Below, piece by piece: positions 44,663 through 55,724 of a stretch of 64,000 nt of DNA (the stretch's first letter is position 1; the number at the start of each line of letters is the position of its first letter). Origin of the DNA: Cryptomeria japonica (taxonomy: Eukaryota > Streptophyta > Pinopsida > Cupressales > Cupressaceae); NCBI RefSeq assembly GCF_030272615.1, contig NC_081413.1, forward strand, positions 17,246,285-17,310,284. The letters are read 5' to 3'. Under the pieces are notes generated by a model. The model had not been told where the DNA came from, made no database searches, and worked only from the letters and a program-made list of their open reading frames with translations. Made by a program: the position numbers and the translations under genes.

Positions 44663-46828
44663 ATTCCTTTGGAAGCCTAACCTCGTCACCACAATACCAG
44701 ACTAGGCTATCGCCATATAGGTCAAAGAACGAAACCATGGTTAACTGTTAACATGATTTTTGTTGATCCTCTTCCTCTTAAGATTTTTCATTTAGAACTT
44801 ATCGCTAGCATAGCACCACTTAATGAAATTCCCCTGGACCTCTTTCCTTCGGAAGAATCCTTGAAAGAATTTCTAGGCGTGTATGATGATTTTCCCTCTT
44901 ATCACCATAAACGTTGATTCCCTTATTGTTTAAAAACCCAAGTGTACTTTGGGGAATCTGTTGAGAAGGGGGCATCCTTGTCTTGCAACGAAGAGCATAT
45001 ACCCACATCTCATCCAGAAGGTCGTAGTGCACTCCTTAGTGGAGAAACTACTGATGTCATCATGAGTGATAAAACTCCTGATAAAGTCATCAAGGTTAGG
45101 AAGTGTTTATCTTCTGAGGAGTTTAAGGAATATTTCGATCTTCTACATCAATTCCCTAACATCTTTGTTTGGACTCATGAATAAATGCCAGGCATCGATG
45201 AGTCAATTGTGGTACACAATATTGTACTTAGTCCAAATGCTAAGTCGGTGAAAAAAAAGATTCAAAAGATGAATCCTAAGGTGGCCTTGTTAGTCATGAC
45301 AAAGATAGAAAAGATTTTACAAGTTGGTTTTATCTGTCCCATCGACTATTCACCTTGGATCTTGAACATTGTTCCAGTAAGCAACCCTGATGGTCGAACC
45401 TTCAACTGTATTGACTTGTGACGTGTGAATAAAGCTTCCCTCAAATATGACTTTCCACTCTCAAACATTGACATAATCATAGATTCAATCGCAGGTTATG
45501 CTTTGCTCTCTTTCATGGATGATTTCTTGAGGTATAATCATATTCGTATTAATCGAGAAGATCAGTATAAAATTGCTTTCACGACTCCTTGGGGAACCTT
45601 TTTCTATGTCGTCATGTCATTTGGGTTGAAAAACGTAGGAGCAACCTACCAAAGAGCTATGACCTTGATATTCCACGATTTCATCTATAAGATCTTGGAA
45701 GATTATGTCAATGATATCTTGGTAAAATCTATCGCTCGTCAAATGCATATTAAAAATCTTTGGCTAGTCTTCGAAAGGCTTCAATTATAGAAGATGAGAC
45801 CGAATCCCCTCAAATGTGTCTTCGGTGTGGATGCCAAGAAATTTTAGGGATTCATTGTCTCTCGTCGAGGAATCGAAATAGATACTGATAAAATCGATGC
45901 AATTGTAAACATGCCTCCACCTAGAAACATCTCTGAGCTTCGTAGTTTGAAAGGGAAGATCTAGGACATTCGCAGGGTTGTGGAGCAATTCGCTAGTCAT
46001 ACCCTTCCCTTCATGCGACTGTTGAAGAAGGACGTTCATTTCAAATGGAATGAGGAATGCCAAGAAGCTTTCAATTCTATTAAGAATTACTTGGCTAATT
46101 CTCCTATTCTAATGTTGGCTATGTCTGATAGACCCTTCGTTTTTGTTCATCTCTGCCTTGTCTCACGCTCTAGCAGCCCTATTAGCCCAACGCAATGATG
46201 AAGGCCCAGAGAGAGAAGTCTATTATATTAGCCACACTTTGATAGAATATGAGACTTGATATTTTGTTGTGGAAAAGCAATGTCTAGCTCTCGTCTTTGC
46301 AATACAGAAGTTAAGGCATTACATCCTCCATGCAGAAACATGAGTTATAGCTAAGAATGATATCCTTAAGTATATCTTTTCAAAGTTTGATCTTTCAAGA
46401 AGGTTTTCTAAATGGGTGATGTTGCTTTCTGAGTTTGACCTGAAGTTCATAACTCAGAAGCCAATCAAAGGGCAGGTGATCGCTGATCAGTTGGCTGATG
46501 CCCCATCGGAAAAATATTTTCCTACCTTAGATCTTTTTCCTGATGAAGATGTGTTAACCACTGATCATGAATCTGTATGGGACATGTATTTTAATGGATC
46601 TAGTGTGAGACTGGTTCAAGAGTGGGTGTGGTCTTGATCTCACCTGAAGGAAAACCAATCCCTCTCTCATTCCGTCTAGAATTTCATTGCACTAACAACA
46701 TCGTTGAGTACGAAGCCTTAATTTTTGGGTTACATGTCACGATTGCCATGGGTGTGAAGAACATTTGTATCCATGGGGACTCTAAGCTTATCGTAAATCA
46801 AGTTACAAGCACATATCGTGTTAAGTAG
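44663..46828 (+). pseudogene. Tat element reverse transcriptase and two RNase H domains
   Basis: RT region from MPGIDESIVVHNIVLSPNAK (45185) through DYSPWILNIVPVSNPDGR (about 45345-45395), LSFMDDF (about 45510) and TPWGTFFYVVMSFGLKN (about 45585-45640). The catalytic box reads YVNDIL (45702-45719): the first Asp of YVDD is changed to Asn, so RT is dead. Connection and first RNase H follow (46060-46340, LVFAIQKLRHY). A second, archaeal-type RNase H comes after (about 46570-46828) with WDMYFNGSS, VEYEALIFGL and HGDSKLIVNQV. The dual RNase H marks the Tat lineage of plant Ty3/gypsy. Several stops (45421, 45790, 45847, 45963, 46259 and others). Confidence 0.9.
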
Positions 46829-48283
46829 CTAAAGTTATCTCAGTATAAGGATTTGGTCACATTCGTACTAAAATATTTCACTACTTATACGATCAATAGT
46901 ATTTCACGAAGACAAAACTGTCATGCGGATGCAATGGCAAGTGTTTCTTCCCTTGTAAGCCCAGACTTTGGTCAGGACGAATATCATTTCAAGTCCTTCG
47001 CTCTCCAGTTGTGATTGATCAAACCCAACTCCATAGTTTCATGTGTGCTCATAATGATTCAGGAGAATGGTTTACACACATCTACAATTACCTCAAAACT
47101 GGAAGCTTTCCTGATGACACCAACAAGAGCTTGTGTGTGCGAATTCGGAAGCTGGCCGCTTGCTATATCCTTTTATCTAATGTCCGTTATTGAAGATCAT
47201 ATAATGTCCTTCTTTTATGTTGTTTCACAAAAGTTGAGATACCCCTTGCCCTCCAAGAGGCCCATTCAGGCTCTGGGGGTGGACACTTTGGGGCCAAATA
47301 TTTGATCCACAAGTTGATTCACATGGGGTACTATTGGCAAACAATGGAACAAGATTCCTTTGCTTTTGTCAAGAAATGCCCCCAGTGTCAACAACATAGT
47401 AACTTGATTCAAGCCCCCGCACAGGAGCTCCGAACTCAAGCTTCTTCGTGGCCTTTTTGGACATGGGGGTTGGATATCACTGGCAAGATATCTCCCCCTT
47501 CATCTAAGGGTCATGTTTTTACATCACTACTATAGATTATTTCACAAAGTGGATCAAAGCTATTCCACCAAGATCCACCACTGCTAACATAATTTGTGGC
47601 TTCATCATGGATAACATGTACATCATTTAATAACAAAGAGATTCAACACTTCCTTGAGAAGTTTCACATCCAACAACATTTTTTTACACCTTATTATCCT
47701 CAATCTAACGATCACATGGAAGCATCTAACAAGACTATTGAACAGATCTTACGTAAGACCATTACCAAACATGGCAAATATTGGCATATTTAACTAGTAT
47801 ATGCGTTATGGGCCTATCACACGAGTGTTAGTATGGCTCCGGGGACAACACCTTACAACCTCGTGTATGACGTTGATGCTATCATGTCCCTTGAGTTGGA
47901 GATTCCATCATTGCACGTCTCCCTGAAAGGGGTTATCGATGATGATTCTTATCGTACTCTTTGTCTCAATCAGCTTGAGTTGTTGGATGAGCGTCGTTTG
48001 AAGGCCCTTCAACACCTCCAAGTTTATCAAAAGTCTTCATCTAAGAAATATAACCAAAGTATGCTACCTTGAGCCTTCAAGATAGGTGACCTGATTCTTT
48101 GTGAGAATCAGAGAAATGTCAATGCGCCACTTAGTCAAATTCAGGAAATTTAACCCGAATTGGTTGGGTCCATACATCATCACCTCTATTTATGGTTCAG
48201 GTGCCTATGGTTTATCTTATATGGATTGTACGCCTCTCAAGGTACCTGTCAACGCTTCCCACCTATGTAGATATTATGCATAG
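46829..48283 (+). pseudogene. Tat element integrase
   Basis: After a tail of RNase H with RRQNCHADAMA (about 46910), the integrase zinc domain reads LIHKLIHMGYYWQTM...KKCPQC (47302-47391). The core has first Asp in WGLDITGKI (47464-47490), NNKEIQHFLEKF (about 47627-47662) and the Glu region YYPQSNDHMEASNKTIEQIL (47690-47750). Chromodomain is not seen. The C-terminal part KALQHLQVYQKSSSKKYNQ (about 48000-48060) is the usual gypsy linker. Stops and frameshifts at about 47533-47600, 47791 and 48072 inactivate it. Polyprotein homology ends about 48283. Confidence 0.88.
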
Positions 48284-48408
48284 AAGAAAAACTGTGTATT
48301 GTGTCATGGTGCTTAGATTTCTACGCTAGTCATGTCATGTTGTATCTTCATTAACACGAGATCTAATTGTCCTTATGTTATGAGGTGACTGTGCATATAT
48401 GTGTCTAT

Positions 48409-48430
48409 GTGTGTGTGTGTGTGTGTGTGT
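48409..48430. repeat. (GT)n microsatellite
   Basis: About 11 GT units. Confidence 0.95.
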
Positions 48431-48644
48431 TCACATGTTCTATTTGTATCTCAGAAACATCTATACAATGATTATCATTGAATTTAATCATGCATATATA
48501 CAACATGTAAATTAAATCATGACGTACATCTAACTAAACCATCCATCACATAAGCATATATAATGAGCATGTAAATTAAAAAGTACATCCATAATAACAC
48601 AAGGTGAGATCGGATTGATAAATCTCATATGTGTGTGTGTATAA

Positions 48645-48668
48645 TGTCAATGTCAATGTCAATGTCAA
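48645..48668. repeat. (TGTCAA)4 microsatellite
   Basis: Four tandem TGTCAA hexamers followed by TGTATATGTA. Confidence 0.95.
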
Positions 48669-48799
48669 TGTATATGTATTGCATCACTACAAAAATACAT
48701 GATGTTGGAATAAGTGTCTTTGAACTACATAAGTGCATTTGTATATCAATCAAAAGAATGGTATACATATGATGAATAAAAAATGAATCAATATCTACA

Positions 48800-51265
48800 A
48801 AATTTCTCATGACCTCTGCGGTGGATGGGTCCTTGAAGTCGCGGGTACCAGAGGATCCTAGTCTCAGTGCGAAGGTTGTCTCACTGAGGTGGACTACGAT
48901 CTCGCAACAGTGGTGCTCCGTGATCACAATCCTCTCAGCTCTCCTTGCAGCTCCACCATGATCTCCTACTACATCATGATCTCCTCGCACAACGAATCCT
49001 CTCTCTGGTGCGCCGCCTCCAAGTCTGACATCAGCTGACGCACTCAGGGGTGGTCAAGGTGACCAGTTGCGCCCTGTTGCATGACATCTACCTACCGTCG
49101 GAGGTCATCAACCTGGCTCTGTAGAACATCACATGCCCTCTCAACACTCTCAATTCACATCACTGCTTGGTCTCTCTCTCTGAGGATAGAGTGAACCTCC
49201 AGCAGAGCTTGATCCCTTTGTCGCGTCAAGATGGTCAGTTGTGTTGCTCCCTGCACTAGCTCCACCTAGCCCTTGTATGTTGTTGACAACTGTGATACAA
49301 GCTCAAACAAATGAGCATGTCTCCCTACTATCTAGAGGGGTCAGTAAGCATCCAACACTAGGTCCCAGGTTTGCACAACGGGGACGATCTCTGTGAGTGC
49401 CTGATAGACGAAGCTCGGACACTCAATGACACCCTCTGCAAACACAAAAAATTTCTCTATCAATATCCACAGTATCTAAATCTCTACATGTATATACATA
49501 TATCAAAGCATGTATAAAAAAGACTGAAATACATGAACTAAAACCAAAATGCATACCAAGATCACCCCTTTGCTAGTCTGGGTCCCGCGGAGGAGCCCTT
49601 CTAGCGGATCCCTTCGTGGTGGTTGCTGGTACTAATGGTTGTGTTGGTGATGTACATGGTGGTGCAACAAGAAATGGTGGGATCCTCCTCACTGCAAGCA
49701 CTGCTATCTTTGGGCTTGGGCTCCCCACTTGTTGTCTCTACCCCGACCTCTCACCCTCAACACTTGAGGAGGTCTGGTGGTCGCTATCACCTCCCAATGC
49801 TCCGACGTCTCCTCTTGTTGCATCTAGCAAAAAGATTGAATAGGCCCTACCCTGCCCCACCAATCTGCAAAGCCTGGGGTGACTCCAACATCATTTAAAT
49901 CTAACTATGGCATGATGTCGCCATCGTCACTGCCCTCAGAGTTGTCATGGACATCTCCAAGGGTGGGGTGAGACAGGTCCTGAGGTCGTACCGCGCTCCT
50001 GGTAGAACAAACGTAGGTGGGATGGTCTACACCTATCTGAACTATCACATGCACTGTTGCTAGTAGTACGACATAACAATGTGGTCCTAGAGCCCAAGGA
50101 GGAAGCGATCACGTTCCATTCATGGAAGTTGCATGCAATCTGTGGTCCAAATCCCCATATCCTAGAACGATTGCTAGATGACATGAGTGATCCCCAACTG
50201 GTCGATGGTGATCCTCTAGTAGGTCAGGTCACCAATCTGCCACACACCACACCGCAACAAATAATAGTGTGCCCTCGGCATATCTAGCAGTGTCAGCACT
50301 AGGAATTCGGTTGGTCACGTGTATGTGATGTGCTCAAAGATCCACACGTGGAGCAGGGTGCACACTATAAGGCTCTGATACTCATGATGCACATAGCCTG
50401 AGAGCTTGTAATATAGGTGCATGACCATGCTCCACCCCCACGCGTACACTATCTCATGCTCCTCCATCTCTTGGATCAAGGGTACGAATCCAGCAGTCAG
50501 CTTAATCTACGGACATTTGTAAGTACCCACCGCACCACGGGTGCTATCATGATGCCTCGTACTAGGGGAATCAAAACTCAACCCTGGCCCAACACTCGCA
50601 AATACACGTGCCTAGTCACATCAACCCTCCGACCGAGGGCCCACTCTTACTGTCTACTTTGCTCCGCTCCCGATAAGATAGTGAGAGATACTCACTACCC
50701 CTGAATAGGCAATCAAAGAATGTGATAAATGTGAATCAATGTAACATTCATCTCCCCTCTGAGAAGATGGAATGACATAGTATTTGTATCCCATCGCTCC
50801 ATCAGGGCTCACAATATCGGGGCATGAAACTGGAACTCTGGAAGACAAAAATTCCACCATAGTCCTACTCTCCTAAGGAGTTGTCTATCTACCACCAATA
50901 GATCCTCTGCTCGGTCCTGCAATGTTTGTAGTAGATGGCCCAACGTATGCTCTCGCATCTCGAGCAAAGTCTGCACAAAGATAAAAATTTCTCATTAGCC
51001 TTTATCCATGATTTGATCCAGACGCTAGCGCGTCCTTACAACGCCAGCATCCAAGGAGGACGATAACGCGCGTTCTAAACGACCGCATGGATCTAGTACC
51101 CAGATGAGTCTCCTAGACACCTGTGCAGCACTAAAAACAAAAATGCTTAAAACATGCATAAAATTTTGCATAGGAGCATGATTTGAGGCATACCTGCTCA
51201 GTCTCATCGCCCTACTCCACTACAATCCATAGCTCCTCAATCCTTCTCACCTTGTGCTATCATCT
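48800..51265 (-). pseudogene. Antisense plant-mobile-domain (PMD) gene carried by the Tat element
   Basis: Decayed spliced gene opposite to the Tat polyprotein, lying between integrase and the 3' LTR. A model from splice signals: exon 1 ends at 51195 (donor GTATGC); exon 2 about 51120-51039 (acceptor CTGCACAG); exon 3 50970-49557 (acceptor TTTGTGCAG, donor GTATGC); exon 4 starts 49435 (acceptor TTTGCAG). Exon 3 has the PMD (aminotransferase-like) signatures ALMERWDTNTMSFHLLRGEM (about 50815-50755), YHIL.LPIQG (about 50720) and VYAWGWSMVMHLYYKL (about 50452-50400), then LLHVWIFEHI (about 50350). Exon 4 is a coiled coil (LTILTRQRDQALLEVHSILR, about 49235-49175). Several in-frame stops make it a relic. 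Base composition is clearly less AT-rich than its surroundings. PMD proteins occur both as host silencing-related factors and in transposons. Function here is inferred only. Confidence 0.75.
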
Positions 51266-51781
51266 ATGTGGTATTTTCGCTCACACTATTCAAATCTCAG
51301 CTCAAATGCCTATGGCGAATAGTGAAAATGACCCTTCCTGGTGCCCAGTTTTGAGTATATAGCCTAATTTTTGCCCAAATTTTTTCTCGATAATTTTGGC
51401 TCATTTTCCTTCTTGTTTTCCCCACCTCGTTGGGGGCAAAACACGAGGGCACATATACTCGGCTTTATTTGATTTTTCCTTTCTATCTATCCTAACTTTC
51501 CTTAAGCATTCTTCTCATTGAACTAGTTTCCTCTATTTTTCGTGTTGACAAACTTTCAAATTTTGCAGTATGGACTCATCATGCCAAATATTGTGGTTTC
51601 TCATGGAGATTCGGGGGCATTGTCTGTGACTGTCAATTCGACCTTTGTGGCCTCTACAATATCCTTTTTGGACTAAGTATTTATTTCACTTATTGCATTC
51701 ATTGCACTGCATGGGTTTAATGAATTCATCTTTCTGAAACTACTTTAGTGTACCTAATCCCTTGAGTCGATCAATCCACTA
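51266..51781. other. Upstream region of the antisense gene / 3' untranslated part of Tat
   Basis: Non-coding. As the 5' flank of the antisense PMD gene it should hold its promoter, but no clear TATA box at good spacing was recognised. Ends at the polypurine tract. Confidence 0.4.
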
Positions 51782-51795
51782 AAGTGGGGGCAAAA
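51782..51795 (+). other. Polypurine tract of the Tat element
   Basis: AAGTGGGGGCAAAA directly precedes the LTR start TGTAGTG at 51796. Confidence 0.88.
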
Positions 51796-52617
51796 TGTAG
51801 TGTCCTAAATTGTGCCTAATGCATTTATGACACTTATGCATGGCGCTTGGTGCATAAATGAAGAGCTCATGATCAAAATCACATCATTTTGGCATCATAA
51901 GCCTGAAAGACAAAGTGTCCCCGTTTGCCCAAAAACCCCATTTGGGCTTATCTTTGATAAGATAGAAACTTGTCACGTAGACGTCTACATGTTGTTCTAA
52001 CATCCTGATATATCCATGGAATCGCGAATCCTGCAGCTACTCACACACCTTCCGATGCGTGTCCCTAAGCTTGCTTTCGGCTGTAAGGACTCTTTGCACC
52101 TCTTCTCATCTTTTTAAACTCTTCTTTTCCCATTTTGAAGGGTTCCACTACCTTGGTTCTCGCTCTTGGCTCTATTCTTTCACTCTCTTTCATCTCTCTC
52201 ATCAATGCTCTCTTGAAAACACTACGAACACTATCAACTTGTCTCTATCTACAACGTTCTTGCAACTATCTTGCAACCACAAAGCACACATCTCGACTTA
52301 ATCACGCTCGTATCTCGAAAAGGGGGCTTTGGGTATACACCTTGTCTTCTCTTTATCATTTATCTCTCTCTTTTTGTCATTGCATGCAATCTTTTTGTCA
52401 TATCTCTAAGTGTATCTATTATCTAGGTGTATTTAGTTTATCAATACAACACTTTTATCTATTTGCAATAAGGGTTTGCTTCCATTAAGTGGAGTATAGT
52501 TTCTATTTGCATTTTATCATTTTATATTTTATCAAATCTATCTATCTGGTTTTCTGTGGAAGTGGAAACACCAAAGCAGTGGTCTGACTAAGGTCGTCCC
52601 CTATACAACCTCAACAT
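51796..52617 (+). repeat. 3' LTR of the Tat element
   Basis: Starts TGTAGTGTCCTAAATTG after the polypurine tract and aligns with 42651-43200 over about 545 bp with clear divergence. The right end is not certain: candidates are ...CTATACA (about 52605) or ...CCTCAACA (52617). No target duplication with the left flank of 42651 was found. Confidence 0.75.
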
Positions 52618-53196
52618 TTTCCCCCCTCTCTGTGTGTGCAGGTGACGAACAAGTTCTGCACAGTTGGGAAAAGTCATTGTTGGCCCTCATGATGGTTTTG
52701 TGTTTTCTATTTGTATAGACGATAGCGTGCCACGCTAGTGTCCACGCACCACGTTGGCGTCCAAAACCCGAGACCTTCCTGACTCTTTGGTATAATCTAT
52801 TTTGAATTTTGTATTGCTCTGTTAATTCAGATTTTTGTATTTCATTGTTTATGCACTTTAAATCATTCAATTATTTCTCTTTTAGCATAAGTTTTTATTT
52901 TGTTATCCCTTGGCTCACCCTTAGCTCCAGTTTAAGTGAGGTAGTGGCGAATCGATTTGCTCTATAGGATTCATCATCTTAGAGGTAGCTAATCCCCTCC
53001 TCTAAAAGGATTCAATATCATATACATTGAAAACCTTTACTGATCTATAATGAATAAAGATGGCCTTCTCAATTAGGTTCATCATAAATACTACAATTTA
53101 TCTAAACAATAAAGATCAATACTCATGTTTAAGATTGTAGGGACATACTATGATTTGAAAAAGATAGACACATATTCTTGAATATATTGATGCACA
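52618..53196. other. Unassigned DNA between Tat and copia-E
   Basis: No gene recognised. The motif TTGGCGTCCAAAACC (about 52754-52768) resembles a gypsy primer site, so the LTR could be longer than drawn or a second element may be involved. Confidence 0.3.
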
Positions 53197-54424
53197 TGAC
53201 AACTAGGAGGGGCGAGGGGTGTGAATCAGTTGTATAAATTCTCAAATCTAGTTCTTAAATTAGATATACACCAACTTAACTTTATCACACAATCTATGGA
53301 AAGATATGAGTATGAAAAATTATAGCAGACCATACACAATGAAACACTAGATTTGACATGGAAAATCCTGTTAGGGGAAAATCACAGAGAAGATATTCTT
53401 AATATATATAAGAACCCATTAAGGTGACACCTGTTAAGGCTAATTTTACAAAGAAAGGCTCACTTCCTAAGGGCTTATTGACTTAGAGAAAGAAAGAGAG
53501 GCTCACTACCACAATGAAGAAGATTATAAGAGAAAGAATCCACCAGTGATGCACTTTTGCAACCACGAGATCTGTAGATAGGTTTAACTCACTACTTCCA
53601 ATACATGAAATCTCACACTACTCAATACTTTTCACCAACTCTAAAACTAGTCATCAAACAATCAGGAAGATAGATCCTCTTTCATAAACCTTCATCGCAT
53701 TTTTTTTTTTTTTCACACACACATGCCTATCTCTCCATTCACAACACCCAAGCACCATTATATATATCATCTTCACATATGCAAAGTCTCCCAAGGTTAG
53801 CTAAGTATCTTAATCGAGCACAATTAAAATTAGGTCGGCACAAAATATTCCCACGGTGGAAAAGAATGTAAAGTGGACCACAACATGTCTTAATCAAGAC
53901 CAAAATAATTATCAAACATGTTATACAATAATCTTAAATCATCAGAGCATTAATATGAAGTATAAACACCCAAGGTGGGCCAAACCTAGAGTAAACACTA
54001 TCAAACTCGGAAAACATATTTCTAAAGCCCAAGAACACGTGCCAACTTAATAGAATGAATCAAATGACATTATCAACTTAATTCCAAAACTGTAACGCTA
54101 GAAACCATAACGTGGAGAAATGCAGAACATGCATTTCATACAGAAACATTGTTAAACATTGTCAATAATACTAGTAAACGCAACTTCTTTGTCACAACGA
54201 TCTAGAGCACCAAATCTAGAATATAACACCTCTAGGAATAGCCTAATGACGTATCTAAACTACAGGAATAGATATACAACTTAAAAGATATGCAGAGCAA
54301 GTATCTTAGCACAATTGCACAGAAAACTTAACATCACTTATACCAGTTAGTCACTAATGACAACCAAAGCATGTTGACATCAATGACAACACATAAGCAA
54401 CTCATTTTGATTAACCTTGCAACA
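53197..54424 (-). repeat. 3' LTR of copia-E
   Basis: The right end is well fixed: on the - strand GACAAAGGGGGAGAT (54425-54439) is a polypurine tract followed by TGTTGCAAGG. The left end is placed at TGACAAC (53197) or a few bases earlier by analogy with copia LTR ends. It contains a 'GGAAAATCC...GGGGAAAATCAC' block near 53360 and a T15-16 run near 53699-53715. Confidence 0.65.
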
Positions 54425-54439
54425 ATCTCCCCCTTTGTC
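54425..54439 (-). other. Polypurine tract of copia-E
   Basis: GACAAAGGGGGAGAT on the - strand, immediately before the 3' LTR. Confidence 0.85.
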
Positions 54440-54691
54440 ATTGATGGCAATAAATCAACGACAACAACAATAGATCTAATGCCAAAATTGAGAAACCAAT
54501 CATTTGCCAAATATTTCATCTTCTCATTCTCTCCCTTTGCCATCAAGGACAAAGGCTTAGATACAGAAACTATCAGCTCATTCTGTTTAATTTCATTAGA
54601 AACTTACAACTTCTTTTAGCTCTCCATAAGAGGTAGCACTAAATCATTAGTGTTCATGAAGTTCACTAGACTAATGCATCTTTATATGCAT

Positions 54692-55078
54692 TTAGCTCAA
54701 AAAAGGAGGGGCAATGACCCCCAATTTCTCTAGGAGATATTCAAAAGTATCTTTAGCAAGAGCTTTAGTAAGGATATCAACAATTAGTTCCTTTGTAGGC
54801 ACATAATCAAGCTTCGCTTCATTCTCTAAAACTTTGTCCCTCAAGAAGTGATGTCAAATTGAAATGTGTTTCATTCTTGAATGCAATACCAAATTTTTAG
54901 AAATGTTTATTGCATTGGTATTGTCACAAAAAATAGAAATAGGTTCATCAAACAATATTCCAATGTCCATCAAAGTTTATTTCATCCATAAGACCTGAGT
55001 ACAACAAGTAGCAATAATAATATACTCAGCTTCAGCGGTAGACAGAGATATTGAATCTTGTTTCTTAGTTGACCAAGA
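54692..55078 (-). pseudogene. Copia-E RNase H, C-terminal piece
   Basis: - strand frame SLSTAEAEYIIIATCCTQVLW (near 55045-54985), CDNTNAINISKNLVLHSRMKH (about 54925-54870), and on to GVIAPPFLS ending in TAA at 54692. This is the classic copia RNase H tail. Its N-terminal continuation is at 60799 and beyond, because copia-D inserted in the SWSTKKQ block. Two stops in this piece (after VLWMK and in the ISI*HH block). Confidence 0.9.
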
Positions 55079-55655
55079 TGTTGGCATGTTTGACATAACT
55101 GATACAGATGGAGAATGATGACTGAACCGGTACTAGATTGTTTGAGATGACATTGTGATGAAGAGATTGAGATTGCATGATGGATGACTTTGATCAGTTA
55201 TTTATGTTGTCATTGATGGAAACTAATGTTTACTCATGTCTACTGATGTTTACTTATGTTATATTGTGTCATCTAAATCTTTTGGTCTATTGGAGAGGGC
55301 TTACCAATAAAGAAATCAAGAAACTGAGAATTAGGACCTTAACTAGTAAATGAGGAAATATTTTGATTATATCTGGCAATTGGTGATGAGTGGGGCTTTG
55401 TGGTTTTGAATGTTTTTGATGTGATGGTTTTCTTTACTTTCAGTTTATGCATGGTTAATGAGCACTTAATGTGCAACATTGATATATTAGTTTAGCAGAT
55501 GTTTATCAGTAGATACTGATACTGATAAATGACTCTAGTGTTGATCTATATTTGATTTGGTGAATGTTTAATGAGTCTAAATTTCTAATTTCAAATGATT
55601 GTTAATACTAATTCACCCCCCCTCTCAGTATTAACCGGATCCTCTAAGATTAACA
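55079..55655 (+). repeat. 5' LTR of copia-D
   Basis: 577 bp, starts TGTTGGCATG and ends CTAAGATTAACA, followed 2 bp later by the primer site. Confidence 0.95.
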
Positions 55656-55657
55656 AT

Positions 55658-55669
55658 TGGTATCAGAGC
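55658..55669 (+). other. Primer-binding site of copia-D
   Basis: TGGTATCAGAGC, perfect complement of the initiator tRNA-Met 3' end. Confidence 0.95.
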
Positions 55670-55724
55670 GTTAGTCCTCTATGTGCAGAAAGCCTAACAG
55701 GTTGAGGGAAAGATTTTTTGAAAG

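Larger units (their letters stand above)
48284..48799. other. Spacer after integrase with microsatellites
   Basis: No coding signal. Contains (GT)n at 48409-48430 and a TGTCAA hexamer run at 48645-48668. It separates the end of pol from the 3' end of the antisense gene. Confidence 0.6.

Noticed and set aside
49616-50287. + strand open frames opposite the PMD exon
   Set aside because: The - strand shows PMD motifs and splice sites; the + frames have no domain and arise from the less AT-rich composition.
52754-52768. Gypsy primer-binding site downstream of the Tat 3' LTR
   Set aside because: The upstream LTR is preceded by a PPT and so is a 3' LTR; no coding follows, and the match is partial.
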